Below, in pieces: positions 16,769 through 24,172 of a stretch of 37,863 nucleotides of DNA. How positions within the stretch are numbered: the first letter of the stretch is position 1; the number at the start of each line of letters is the position of its first letter. A model generated the notes under the pieces. It had not been told where the DNA came from and made no database searches. It was given only the letters and a program-made list of their open reading frames with translations. The translations under genes and the position numbers were made by a program. The stretch is from an uncultured Prevotella sp. (GTDB lineage: Bacteria > Bacteroidota > Bacteroidia > Bacteroidales > Bacteroidaceae), in assembly GCA_946540435.1 (NCBI GenBank), contig CAMNII010000022.1:1-37863 (forward strand). Direction: 5' to 3'.

Positions 16769-18869
16769 GCAACAATACAGGCTGACAGACTTCCTTCCCA
16801 CGACAAAGAAGGAATGCGAACTCAGAGGATGGGATGAACTCGACGTCATCCTCTTCTCCGGCGATGCCTATGTAGACCACCCCTCGTTCGGAGCCGCCGT
16901 CATCGGACGCTCACTCGAAGCCTCAGGCTATCGTGTGGCCATCGTCCCGCAGCCTGACTGGCATGGCGACTTCCGCGACTTCAAAAAGCTTGGACGGCCG
17001 CGCCTATGCTTCGGCATAGCCCCCGGTGCGATGGACTCGATGGTGAATAAGTATACCGCCAACCGCCGTTTGCGCTCGTCCGACGACTACTCGCCAGACG
17101 GACGTCATGACATGCGGCCGGAAATGCCCACCATCGTCTATACGCAAATCCTGAAGAAGCTGTTCCCTGACGTACCAGTGCTCATCGGAGGCATCGAGGC
17201 CAGCATGCGACGTCTGACCCACTACGACTACTGGCAGGACCGCCTGCGTCCCTCCATCCTCGTCGACTCAGGGGCCGACCTCATCCTCTATGGCATGGGG
17301 CCGAAATCCATCATACAGATCTGTCAGCAGCTGGAGAAGAGACGCCCCGTGGAAAGCATCAAGGAGATACCGCAGACAGCCTATCTATGCCGCAAGGACG
17401 ACATCATGGGCGGCATCACCGCTGACGACATCATCCTCAACAGCCACGAGGAATGCCTGCGCAACAAGCGTGCACAGGCAGAAAACTTCCGACATATCGA
17501 GGAAGAATCAAACAAGATGCATGCCCAGCGGCTCATCCAGCAGACAGGAAACCGCTACGTCGTAGTCAATGCCCCCTACCCCGTCCCAACGACCGAGGAG
17601 GTGGACTTCACCTTCGACCTGCCTTACATGCGCGCCCCCCATCCGAAGTACAAAGGAAAGACCATACCCGCCTTCGAGATGATCAAATTCTCTGTGAACA
17701 TCCATCAGGGATGCTTCGGAGGATGCGCCTTCTGCACCATCTCTGCCCATCAGGGGAAATTCGTCACATGCCGATCCAAGGAAAGCATCCTCCGCGAAGT
17801 AAAGAAGGTCATACAGATGCCCGGATTCAAAGGCTACCTCTCCGACCTCGGAGGGCCGTCGGCCAATATGTACGGCATGGGCGGCCGCAACAAGAAAGCT
17901 TGTGAACACTGTGCCAAGCCGTCATGCATACACCCCGTCGTCTGTCCGAACCTCGACACCGACCACTCACAGCTGATCGACATCTACCGCTCCGTCGACG
18001 CCCTTCCCGGCATCAAGAAAAGTTTCATCGGCAGCGGCGTGCGCTACGACCTGCTGCTCCACCGCGGCAAAGACGAGAAAGCCAACCGCAGCGCCGAGGA
18101 ATACACACGCGAACTCATCACCCGACATGTGAGCGGACGGCTGAAGGTAGCACCTGAGCATACGCAAGACCATGTGCTGCGCCTCATGCGCAAGCCCTCT
18201 TTCCAGCAGTTCGTCGCCTTCAAGCGACTCTTCGACCGCATCAACCGTGAGGAAGGACTCAACCAGCAGATCATACCCTACTTCATCAGCAGCCACCCGG
18301 GCTGCCGACCTGAAGACATGGCGGAGCTGGCCGTCATCACCAAGGAGCTGGACTTCCAACTCGAACAAGTACAGGACTTCACACCCACCCCCATGAGCGT
18401 ATCCACCGAGACATGGTATACCGGCTACGACCCCTACACCCTCGAACCCGTCTTCTCCGCAAAGACGCCACGCGAGAAACTCGCCCAACGCCAGTTCTTC
18501 TTCTGGTATAAACCGGAAGAACGTCGCAACATCGAACAGGAGCTGCGCCGCATGGGACGCGCCGACCTCATCCAGAAACTCCTTTCACCCAACCACCATG
18601 GCAACGGCAAGACGCCGCAGTATCCACACGTCAGCTACGACGACCGGCCCATTGGCAGCCGGCCCGGCAAGACGCCTCAGCATTCACATGCCAACTACGA
18701 CGACCGGCCCATTGGCAGCCGGCCCGGCAAGACGCCTCAGCATCCACATGCCAACTACGACGACCGACCCATTGGCAGCCGGCCCGGAAAGACGTCTCAA
18801 CATTCACATGCCAACTACGACGACCGGCCCATTGGCAGCCGGCCCGGCAAGACACGCAGGAAGAAATAG
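16638..18869 (+). CDS. ygiQ: YgiQ-family radical SAM protein, start uncertain
   Basis: Large radical SAM protein with the N-terminal YgiQ domain (LPTTKKECELRGWDELDV, then FSGDAYVDHPSFG) and a radical SAM core whose [4Fe-4S] ligands are in GCFGGCAFC (CxxxCxxC variant). The biochemical reaction of the family is not established. The start is a problem: the conserved N terminus begins near 16770-16782, but no ATG, GTG or TTG is in frame there. The nearest ATG is 16638, inside the upstream 60-residue gene; codons ATT 16743 and CTG 16782 are non-standard options. The C terminus carries four 20-residue repeats (18606-18845) and a basic tail. These tails vary within the family. Confidence 0.88.
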   Translation: MPYDAYARPSATRTIPATDVQDAPSGTSAGRPNVKIIATIENTEQQYRLTDFLPTTKKECELRGWDELDVILFSGDAYVDHPSFGAAVIGRSLEASGYRVAIVPQPDWHGDFRDFKKLGRPRLCFGIAPGAMDSMVNKYTANRRLRSSDDYSPDGRHDMRPEMPTIVYTQILKKLFPDVPVLIGGIEASMRRLTHYDYWQDRLRPSILVDSGADLILYGMGPKSIIQICQQLEKRRPVESIKEIPQTAYLCRKDDIMGGITADDIILNSHEECLRNKRAQAENFRHIEEESNKMHAQRLIQQTGNRYVVVNAPYPVPTTEEVDFTFDLPYMRAPHPKYKGKTIPAFEMIKFSVNIHQGCFGGCAFCTISAHQGKFVTCRSKESILREVKKVIQMPGFKGYLSDLGGPSANMYGMGGRNKKACEHCAKPSCIHPVVCPNLDTDHSQLIDIYRSVDALPGIKKSFIGSGVRYDLLLHRGKDEKANRSAEEYTRELITRHVSGRLKVAPEHTQDHVLRLMRKPSFQQFVAFKRLFDRINREEGLNQQIIPYFISSHPGCRPEDMAELAVITKELDFQLEQVQDFTPTPMSVSTETWYTGYDPYTLEPVFSAKTPREKLAQRQFFFWYKPEERRNIEQELRRMGRADLIQKLLSPNHHGNGKTPQYPHVSYDDRPIGSRPGKTPQHSHANYDDRPIGSRPGKTPQHPHANYDDRPIGSRPGKTSQHSHANYDDRPIGSRPGKTRRKK
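18606..18845 (+). repeat. Four tandem 60-bp coding repeats in ygiQ
   Basis: Units at 18606-18665, 18666-18725, 18726-18785 and 18786-18845 each encode a 20-residue block of the form GKTPQHxHANYDDRPIGSRP. The 3' half of each unit, encoding YDDRPIGSRP, is identical at DNA level apart from one base. Variation clusters in the 5' half. The near identity suggests recent expansion by slippage or unequal exchange. Confidence 0.95.
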
Positions 18870-18953
18870 TCCCCTTTGCCAGAACCATTCATATCTTTTC
18901 CCCTTCTGAGGTGCTTCATTGCTGGTAAATAATTTCGTTTTCATGGGTGTCCT

Positions 18954-19028
18954 ACCTTGCTTAGGCCATTGGTCTACGCGGCGTAGACCAATGGCCTAAG
19001 CAAGGTAGACCGACGGTCTAAGCAAGGT
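18954..19028. repeat. Second array of three 22-bp palindromic units, one inverted
   Basis: Unit B (18985-19006) and unit C (19007-19028) are direct 22-bp copies of the form AGACC-nnn-GGYCT-AAGCAAGGT, each with a 5-bp inverted repeat around a 3-nt centre (AAT, GAC). Unit A (18954-18975) is the reverse complement of unit B. Nine bases (ACGCGGCGT) separate A and B. As a result 18952-19008 is a perfect palindrome with 28-bp arms and a single central base. Unit length and copy number match the array at 206-271, although the sequence differs. Confidence 0.9.
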
Positions 19029-19084
19029 AGCCTATCGCTTTTCTCGATGTCTCCCGTTATCTGATGCACGTTACTCATTGCACA

Positions 19085-19114
19085 CAACAGCCCAGGGGAC
19101 CCCCTGGGCTGTTG
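19085..19114. repeat. Perfect 14-bp hairpin
   Basis: CAACAGCCCAGGGG (19085-19098) and CCCCTGGGCTGTTG (19101-19114) are exact reverse complements around the dinucleotide AC. There is no T-run on either side. It could be a terminator or the stem of a small RNA; I cannot decide. Confidence 0.75.
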
Positions 19115-19194
19115 CGTCGCTGCCTCGGTGGTGCGAAAATGTCGTGGCGGCGACTTCCTCAGCGACGTTTACATACGGCTATTTGAAAGCATTA

Positions 19195-19243
19195 GTGTCT
19201 GGTAAAAAAGCGGTCCGATCCAAAGGTCGCTTTTACCGGACAC
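19195..19243. repeat. Imperfect inverted repeat, possible mobile-element remnant
   Basis: GTGTCTGGTAAAAAAGCG (19195-19212) pairs with CGCTTTTACCGGACAC (19228-19243) with a two-base bulge and one G-T pair; the loop is 15 bases. The string TTTTACCGGACA also occurs at 29-40. Repetition of this end suggests a short inverted-repeat element or the decayed end of an insertion sequence. No transposase is present. Confidence 0.6.
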
Positions 19244-19314
19244 CAAGAATATTGAATGAATCCATGAAATGGCCGATTACACGGTATATGGTGAAGCCTT
19301 CAGCGATGAATTCT

Positions 19315-19605
19315 TCAGCGGCGAAACTTTCCTTTCTTTCCGAATTTCCTGTATAGCTTCCATCCCAGCAGCAGGCCGTCAACGACATTCATGCCTGTTG
19401 AGAGAAGGCCCGCCATTCGCTTCGAGGGTGTCATCAGGCCAGTCTGCTGGGGCGGTGTCACCAGCCGCTGCCACAGGTCGGCAACCTGTTTCTCGTCAGC
19501 CTGTATGTCACGTTTGAGCGACTCTTTCCTGATCCGCAGATCGCTGAGATTGCTAATGGCCTGCTCATCGGTCATTCCGACGGTCATCGATGTTGTCTTT
19601 GTCAT
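19315..19605 (-). CDS. Small conserved-looking protein of the YtxH/holin-like cluster
   Basis: Protein of 96 residues with no family I recognise. The first half is predicted as a charged helix (SDLRIRKESLKRDIQADEKQVADLWQRLV). The second half has a short hydrophobic stretch (LLSTGMNVVDGLLLGWKLY) and a strongly basic tail (RKFGKKGKFRR). It starts 14 bases after the stop of the holin-like gene and is the last gene of a three-gene minus-strand unit. The layout suggests a peripheral membrane protein acting with its neighbours. Confidence 0.7.
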   Translation of the reverse strand: MTKTTSMTVGMTDEQAISNLSDLRIRKESLKRDIQADEKQVADLWQRLVTPPQQTGLMTPSKRMAGLLSTGMNVVDGLLLGWKLYRKFGKKGKFRR

Positions 19606-19619
19606 GTTTTCACGGGTTA

Positions 19620-19967
19620 TTATTCCATTAACAAGGCGGCCAGGAAGCGTACTACCGGCCGTTCGATGAACCGTTTGCGGAAGGCATAGAGCACAAGGAA
19701 CAGCACAACGTAGAAGGCTGCCACGCAGAGGAAAGCCTTCGCCATGCCGATAGTGGCGCCCAGGCCATAGGCCGCGGCAAACGACACATAGATGAGGGCG
19801 AGTAACAGGCTTGCCGCCAACACCACAACCAGTGTCAGGACGGTGACCAAGCGGACAATCTTCTCGATGAGGTCAAGCTTCATGTAGTCTTTCTGCAGAC
19901 TTACGTAGTGCTTGAGCGTCTCAACGAGCTGCCCTATGGTCTCGATGTTCTGATCGTTAGAGAACAT
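19620..19967 (-). CDS. Phage holin 3_6-like (PF07332-type) membrane protein
   Basis: Protein of 115 residues. An amphipathic N-terminal segment (IGQLVETLKHYVSLQKDYMKLDLIEKIV, from about residue 11) leads to two hydrophobic helices (about 40-65 and 75-100) and a short basic loop. This is the layout of the putative actinobacterial-type holin-X/holin superfamily III proteins, which are widespread in bacteria without any phage. No phage genes are nearby, so a lysis role is unlikely; a membrane or stress role is more probable. The start overlaps the last base of the YtxH-like gene. Confidence 0.75.
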   Translation of the reverse strand: MFSNDQNIETIGQLVETLKHYVSLQKDYMKLDLIEKIVRLVTVLTLVVVLAASLLLALIYVSFAAAYGLGATIGMAKAFLCVAAFYVVLFLVLYAFRKRFIERPVVRFLAALLME

Positions 19968-20182
19968 TATTCCTCTGCCACTGCGGCGTCCTTAATGTCG
20001 TCAACGAAGTCTTCCACTTCCTTACGTGAAAGATTGATGTTGTGCTTCTGGCAGAAGTCATCAACGGCATTGCTCAGACGGGTCCGCGTATCCTCGCCTT
20101 TCTCCGGGGCGAGCAGCAGGCCGATGGTAGCACCTGCTACGGCACCGCAAAGGAATGCTCCGAAATAACCTAAACTTTTCAT
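19967..20182 (-). CDS. YtxH domain-containing protein
   Basis: Protein of 71 residues with an N-terminal membrane helix with the glycine-rich YtxH pattern (GYFGAFLCGAVAGATIGLLL, residues 5-24) followed by APEKGEDTRTRL and an acidic helical tail. YtxH proteins are often stress-linked envelope proteins of unknown mechanism. It is the first gene of the minus-strand unit, and its stop overlaps the holin-like start by one base. Confidence 0.85.
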   Translation of the reverse strand: MKSLGYFGAFLCGAVAGATIGLLLAPEKGEDTRTRLSNAVDDFCQKHNINLSRKEVEDFVDDIKDAAVAEE

Positions 20183-20242
20183 AGTGTATTGTCCTTTCTT
20201 TTCTTAAATGGTTTTACGATATGATTGCGTTCTTTTCTGCGG

Positions 20243-20250
20243 CAAAAGTA
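20243..20250 (-). promoter_or_regulatory. Putative -7 element of the YtxH cluster
   Basis: The minus strand reads TACTTTTG, a match to TAnnTTTG, 60 bases upstream of the YtxH start. A possible TTTG lies 22 bases further upstream (20273-20276 on the complement). Confidence 0.55.
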
Positions 20251-20342
20251 CGAAAAGATTTCTACAAACCGCCAAAAAGGTTGGTTTTTTTTGTTAAAAA
20301 AAGTAAGTATTACGACATTTAACAATCTTTAGGCGACTTTTT

Positions 20343-20350
20343 TACCTTTG
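20343..20350 (+). promoter_or_regulatory. Putative -7 element of the SPOR lipoprotein operon
   Basis: TACCTTTG fits TAnnTTTG, with TTTA (20319-20322) 20 bases upstream as a near-consensus -33 box. The ATG at 20419 is 68 bases downstream. It is divergent from the YtxH promoter. Confidence 0.6.
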
Positions 20351-20418
20351 TTTGCGATATATTTTGTAATTTCGCTCCGTAATTAGTCTATACGTTTAAC
20401 ATATTAATAAAAAGAACT

Positions 20419-20919
20419 ATGAAGAAATCATTGGTAATTTGCGCAGGCTTGTGCGCCGTCATCGCACTCACGGGATGTGGAAAGAGTAAACAGTCAGCCT
20501 ATCGTGCCGCTTACGACCGTGCAGTAGCTGCCGAGGCCGCCGAGAACACACCTGCCACCCAGCCCGTACAGACCCAAGTGCCGGTTGTCACACCCGTCCA
20601 GACTCAGCCTGTACAGACCCAACCCACTACGACAAACTACGACAACGTTCATCTGCGTTCCGAATCACTGCAGCTCATCAACGGTTCTGGCCTGAAAGCG
20701 TATAGCGTGGTCGTCGGTTCGTTCACCGTCAAGGCCAATGCCGAGGGACTGCAGAACACCCTGAAGGAAGCTGGCTACGATGCCCAGATTGCCTACAACG
20801 CCGGCAAGAGCATGTATCGCGTCATCGCATCAACATTCAACGAGAAAGGTGCCGCCGTGCAGTCGCGCGACCAACTCCGCTCGAAGTATGCCGATGCATG
20901 GCTGCTTTACAACAACTAA
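20419..20919 (+). CDS. SPOR-domain lipoprotein
   Basis: Lipoprotein of 166 residues with lipobox LTGC (Cys20) after a short signal peptide. A low-complexity linker rich in Gln, Pro, Val and Thr (repeats of PVQTQ, about 46-70) follows. The C-terminal SPOR domain (about 92-166; YSVVVGSFTVKANAEGLQNTL, then YRVIASTFNEKGAAV) is known to bind septal peptidoglycan lacking stem peptides. It is therefore likely a periplasmic cell-division or wall protein. Three bases separate its stop from the GTG start of ruvX. Confidence 0.9.
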   Translation: MKKSLVICAGLCAVIALTGCGKSKQSAYRAAYDRAVAAEAAENTPATQPVQTQVPVVTPVQTQPVQTQPTTTNYDNVHLRSESLQLINGSGLKAYSVVVGSFTVKANAEGLQNTLKEAGYDAQIAYNAGKSMYRVIASTFNEKGAAVQSRDQLRSKYADAWLLYNN

Positions 20920-20922
20920 ACA

Positions 20923-21357
20923 GTGAGAATAGTAGCTATCGACTACGGTCGCAAGCGCACTGGTATAGCAGTCACCGACCCGTTGCAGATTATAGCAAAC
21001 GGGTTGGCGACTGTTTCTACGTCAACGCTTTTCGATTTTCTCAAGTCCTATGTCGGAAAGGAGGATGTAGGGCAGATTGTCATCGGCAAACCCCTGCAGA
21101 CCAACGGCATGCCCAGCGAAAACCTGGCGCGCGTAGAACAGTTCGTGAACCGATGGCGGAAGGCCATGCCACAGATACCCATCGAATACTACGACGAGCG
21201 TTTCACTTCCGTATTGGCCCATCGTGCCATGATCGATGCCGGACTGCATAAGAAGGCGCGGCAGGACAAAGCACTCGTCGACACCATCAGTGCCACCATC
21301 ATCCTGCAGGGCTACCTCGAAGCCCGAAGGAATAAAATGAGAAATGATCATCCATGA
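20923..21357 (+). CDS. ruvX: RuvX/YqgF Holliday junction resolvase-like protein
   Basis: RNase H-fold protein of 144 residues. The conserved start RIVAIDYGRKRTGIAVTD contains the first acidic residue (Asp7) and the DYGxKRxG signature. The second segment VIGKPLQTNG and the third YYDERFTS match the family, which has been linked to Holliday junction resolution and 16S rRNA 5' processing. Translation starts at GTG 20923, three bases after the SPOR lipoprotein stop; no ATG fits. It sits upstream of def. Confidence 0.93.
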   Translation: MRIVAIDYGRKRTGIAVTDPLQIIANGLATVSTSTLFDFLKSYVGKEDVGQIVIGKPLQTNGMPSENLARVEQFVNRWRKAMPQIPIEYYDERFTSVLAHRAMIDAGLHKKARQDKALVDTISATIILQGYLEARRNKMRNDHP

Positions 21358-21403
21358 TTAGTCCGGCTAATCATTAGAACCCCCAAGACACTCTTCAACA
21401 AAA

Positions 21404-21964
21404 ATGATACTACCTATTTATATTTACGGGCAACCCGTTCTACGAAAGGTTTCTGAAGACATCACCCCTGACTATCCCGAGCTGCAGCAGCTCATAGCCA
21501 ATATGTGGGACACCCTTGCCGACAGCGAAGGCATCGGACTTGCAGCTCCACAGATAGGCAGAGCCATCCGGCTGGTCGTCATCGACCTCGACCCGCTCAG
21601 CGACGACCTGCCGGAATACAAAGGCTTCAAAAAAGTCTATATCAACCCCCACATCATCGAGTTCGATGAAGACAGTCCGAAAGACTCCTCAGAAGAGGGA
21701 TGTCTCTCTCTGCCCGGCATTCACGAGAAAGTGACACGGCCCACACGCATCCACGTGAGATACTGCGATGAGCAGTTCCAGGAGCACGACGAATGGGTGG
21801 AGGGATATCTGGCACGCGTCATGCAACACGAGTTCGACCACCTCGACGCACACCTGTTCATCGACCGCATATCACCCTTGCGCAAGCAACTCATTCAAGG
21901 CAAGCTGAAAGCACTCCTGCAAGGACGCTACCGCTGCAGCTACCGCACCAAAGCAGTGAAATAG
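21404..21964 (+). CDS. def: Peptide deformylase
   Basis: Metalloenzyme of 186 residues that removes the formyl group from nascent proteins. All three signature motifs are present: [10 protein letters not shown] (43-52), EEGCLSLPG with metal ligand Cys100, and [12 protein letters not shown] with ligands His142 and His146 and catalytic Glu143. The last codons and the stop are part of a 32-bp tandem duplication (21939-22002). It lies in a co-directional run with ruvX upstream and a TPR gene downstream. Confidence 0.96.
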   Translation: MILPIYIYGQPVLRKVSEDITPDYPELQQLIANMWDTLADSEGIGLAAPQIGRAIRLVVIDLDPLSDDLPEYKGFKKVYINPHIIEFDEDSPKDSSEEGCLSLPGIHEKVTRPTRIHVRYCDEQFQEHDEWVEGYLARVMQHEFDHLDAHLFIDRISPLRKQLIQGKLKALLQGRYRCSYRTKAVK

Positions 21965-22002
21965 CCAAGCGCTACCCCACTAAAGCAGTGAAATAGCCAA
22001 GC
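21939..22002 (+). repeat. 32-bp tandem duplication across the def stop codon
   Basis: Copies at 21939-21970 and 21971-22002 differ at two positions (30 of 32 identical). The first contains the last codons of def and its TAG stop; the second lies in the gap before the TPR gene, whose ATG is at 22011. Confidence 0.9.
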
Positions 22003-22010
22003 AACACCAT

Positions 22011-24059
22011 ATGCAACACCTACCCCACCGACATCCGGACAGCCCACAGAGTCCCTCAACGACAGGGACGGAGCCTCACAACCGACGAGGCTGCAGGCAG
22101 CGCCATGCGTGGATATGGCTGTTGTTATTTTTCACCCTACCCGTCCCGCTGTCCGCGCAGCTGAACACCGACCGCCTGATGATCAGCGGAGAGATAGCCC
22201 TCCACTATGAAGACTACGTGCTCTCCATACAGTATTTCAACCAGGTCATCTCACAGCGGCCCTACCTCTACCAGCCCTGGCAATATCGGGCCGTAGCAAA
22301 ATACTACCTCGACGACTACATAGGCTCCGAAGCCGATGCCACGGAAGCCCTGAGGATGAACCCCTATGTAGAGGCGCTCTACGACCTGCGGGCCATCGAC
22401 CGCATACGACAGAAAAACTTCCGAGGAGCCATCAGCGACTACGACCAAGCCATTCGCCTGAATCCCAGGTCGCAGAACTACAGGTTCAACCGCGCCCTCT
22501 GCATGATGAACCTCAAGGAGTACGACCGTGCACTCCTCGAGACCGACACGATGATGATGCGATGGTCGCACCTTGCCAATGCCTACACCCTGCGCGCCGA
22601 GATATGCCTGCAGAAGGAAGACACCACAGAAGCCGTCGTGTGGCTCGACCGCAGCCTCGAGATAGACCCCTACGCTGCTGACACTTGGACGACACGCGCC
22701 TATGTCAGTCTGGCACGCCGCGAATGGAGCGAAGCCGACCAGGCCCTCAGCCGCGCCATCCACCTCAAGCCGAAGACACCCGGCAACTACGTCAACAGAG
22801 CCCTCGCACGAATGAACCGCAACAACCTCCGAGGAGCCATGTCCGACTACGACACAGCCATCGACCTCGACCCCCACAACTTCCTGGCACACTACAACCG
22901 CGGACTGCTGCGCATGCAGATCGGCGACGACAACAGGGCCATCGAAGACTTCGACTACGTCATCCGCATGGAGCCCACAAACGTCATGGCCATATTCAAC
23001 CGTGGCGTGCTGCGCGAAGAGACAGGAGACCTGCAGGGAGCCATCGGCGACTACACCGTTGTCATCGACCAGTTTCCCAACTTCTGGACAGGCCTCTCCC
23101 GACGCGCTGACTGCTATCGGCGACTCGGCATGAAGAATGAAGCCGAACGCGACGAATTCCGCATTCTCAAGGCCCAGATGGACAAGCACCTCGGCATTCA
23201 GCCCCGATGGGACGACGAGAAAGTGAAACAGATGCGCAAACGAAGTGAGATAGACCCCGAGAAATACGACCAGCTCGTCGTTGACGACGAAAACCAAGTC
23301 GAACATGAGTACAAGTCCGTATACCGCGGACAGATACAAAACCGCAACGTCGACCTCGCCATCATGCCCATGTACCAGCTGTCCTACTATGCCTACAGGA
23401 ACGGCGTACAGAGCTACCAGGCATTCGACCGCGACGTAGAAGCCTTCAACGCCAAGTCTGAACATACCATCTACGTCAACCTCGGCATCAGCCAACTCAG
23501 CGAAGAACAGTCGAACAATATCTTCGCACTCATCGGCACACTGTCCACAGCCATCGACAGCGCCACCCTCGACCGCCTGCCCCCACTGCTCATGCAGCGA
23601 GCCGTAGCACATTGCGTCATACAAAGCTACGACGATGCCATCAACGACCTCACCACCATCCTCCAACTCGACACCACCTCATGCCTGGCCCACTGGCAGC
23701 GTGCCGTATGCCAGTCGGCACTCAACCAGTTCAACCAGTCACAAGGCATCGACACCAAGATGGCATCGACAAAAGTGGAACTCGACCTCAAACGAGCCAT
23801 CGAGCTCAACCCCCAGAACCCATACCTCAACTACGACCTCGGCAACCACTACTTCCAGCAAGGAGACTATCAGCGAGCCATCGACTGCTACACCCACGCC
23901 GTGGAACTCGACGCCCACCTGGCAGAAGCCTACTACAACCGGGGACTCGCCTATATCCAGACCGACCACAAGCTCGAAGGCGTAGCCGACCTCAGCAAGG
24001 CTGGTGAACTTGGCATCTACGACGCCTACAGCGTCATCAAACGGCATACCGACAAATAA
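22011..24059 (+). CDS. Exported tetratricopeptide repeat protein
   Basis: Protein of 682 residues. An unusually long polar N-region (about 32 residues, with many His, Pro and Arg) precedes a hydrophobic signal segment (WIWLLLFFTLPVPLSA) with cleavage likely after Ala49. Two blocks of TPR units follow, one at about 55-400 and a second from about 530 to 675, with the typical pattern of x-x-A-Y-Y-N-R-G-x-A / G-D-Y-x-x-A-I-x-D-x-x-x-A-I. The middle part is a less regular, charged region. TPRs form protein-binding scaffolds; the partner is unknown. The gene lies between def and thrS. No other in-frame ATG fits the signal peptide better. Confidence 0.88.
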   Translation: MQHLPHRHPDSPQSPSTTGTEPHNRRGCRQRHAWIWLLLFFTLPVPLSAQLNTDRLMISGEIALHYEDYVLSIQYFNQVISQRPYLYQPWQYRAVAKYYLDDYIGSEADATEALRMNPYVEALYDLRAIDRIRQKNFRGAISDYDQAIRLNPRSQNYRFNRALCMMNLKEYDRALLETDTMMMRWSHLANAYTLRAEICLQKEDTTEAVVWLDRSLEIDPYAADTWTTRAYVSLARREWSEADQALSRAIHLKPKTPGNYVNRALARMNRNNLRGAMSDYDTAIDLDPHNFLAHYNRGLLRMQIGDDNRAIEDFDYVIRMEPTNVMAIFNRGVLREETGDLQGAIGDYTVVIDQFPNFWTGLSRRADCYRRLGMKNEAERDEFRILKAQMDKHLGIQPRWDDEKVKQMRKRSEIDPEKYDQLVVDDENQVEHEYKSVYRGQIQNRNVDLAIMPMYQLSYYAYRNGVQSYQAFDRDVEAFNAKSEHTIYVNLGISQLSEEQSNNIFALIGTLSTAIDSATLDRLPPLLMQRAVAHCVIQSYDDAINDLTTILQLDTTSCLAHWQRAVCQSALNQFNQSQGIDTKMASTKVELDLKRAIELNPQNPYLNYDLGNHYFQQGDYQRAIDCYTHAVELDAHLAEAYYNRGLAYIQTDHKLEGVADLSKAGELGIYDAYSVIKRHTDK

Positions 24060-24134
24060 CAGGGAAAAACCATGGGTAAGGATACTTTTTTCTAAATTTC
24101 TCTGTTCCCATTCCTCATTTCCCATTTTATTTCG

Positions 24135-24142
24135 TACCTTTG
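24135..24142 (+). promoter_or_regulatory. Putative -7 element of thrS
   Basis: TACCTTTG, a match to TAnnTTTG, lies 30 bases before the thrS ATG at 24173. No clear -33 TTTG box. It excludes the upstream TTG at 24140 as a start. Confidence 0.6.
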
Positions 24143-24172
24143 CAGCGATTTATAAAAACATATATTGTAGAT

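Larger units (their letters stand above)
18870..19314. other. Gene-free palindrome-rich region
   Basis: No convincing gene on either strand. It contains the 22-bp-unit array at 18954-19028, a 14-bp perfect hairpin at 19085-19114 and an imperfect inverted repeat at 19195-19243 that ends in ACCGGACAC. It lies between ygiQ (+) and the 3' end of a minus-strand cluster, so the hairpins could terminate either transcript, but none has a good T-run. Confidence 0.7.

Noticed and set aside
18606..18845. Possible CRISPR-like repeats at the ygiQ end
   Set aside because: The repeats are in frame, contiguous and coding, with no spacers.
19620..19967. Prophage lysis gene
   Set aside because: The holin-like family is common in non-phage contexts, and no other phage gene is in the window.
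22251..23666. 471-residue minus-strand open frame over the TPR gene
   Set aside because: The TPR repeats on the + strand are unmistakable; the antisense frame has a Val/Gly/Asp-rich composition and no motif.
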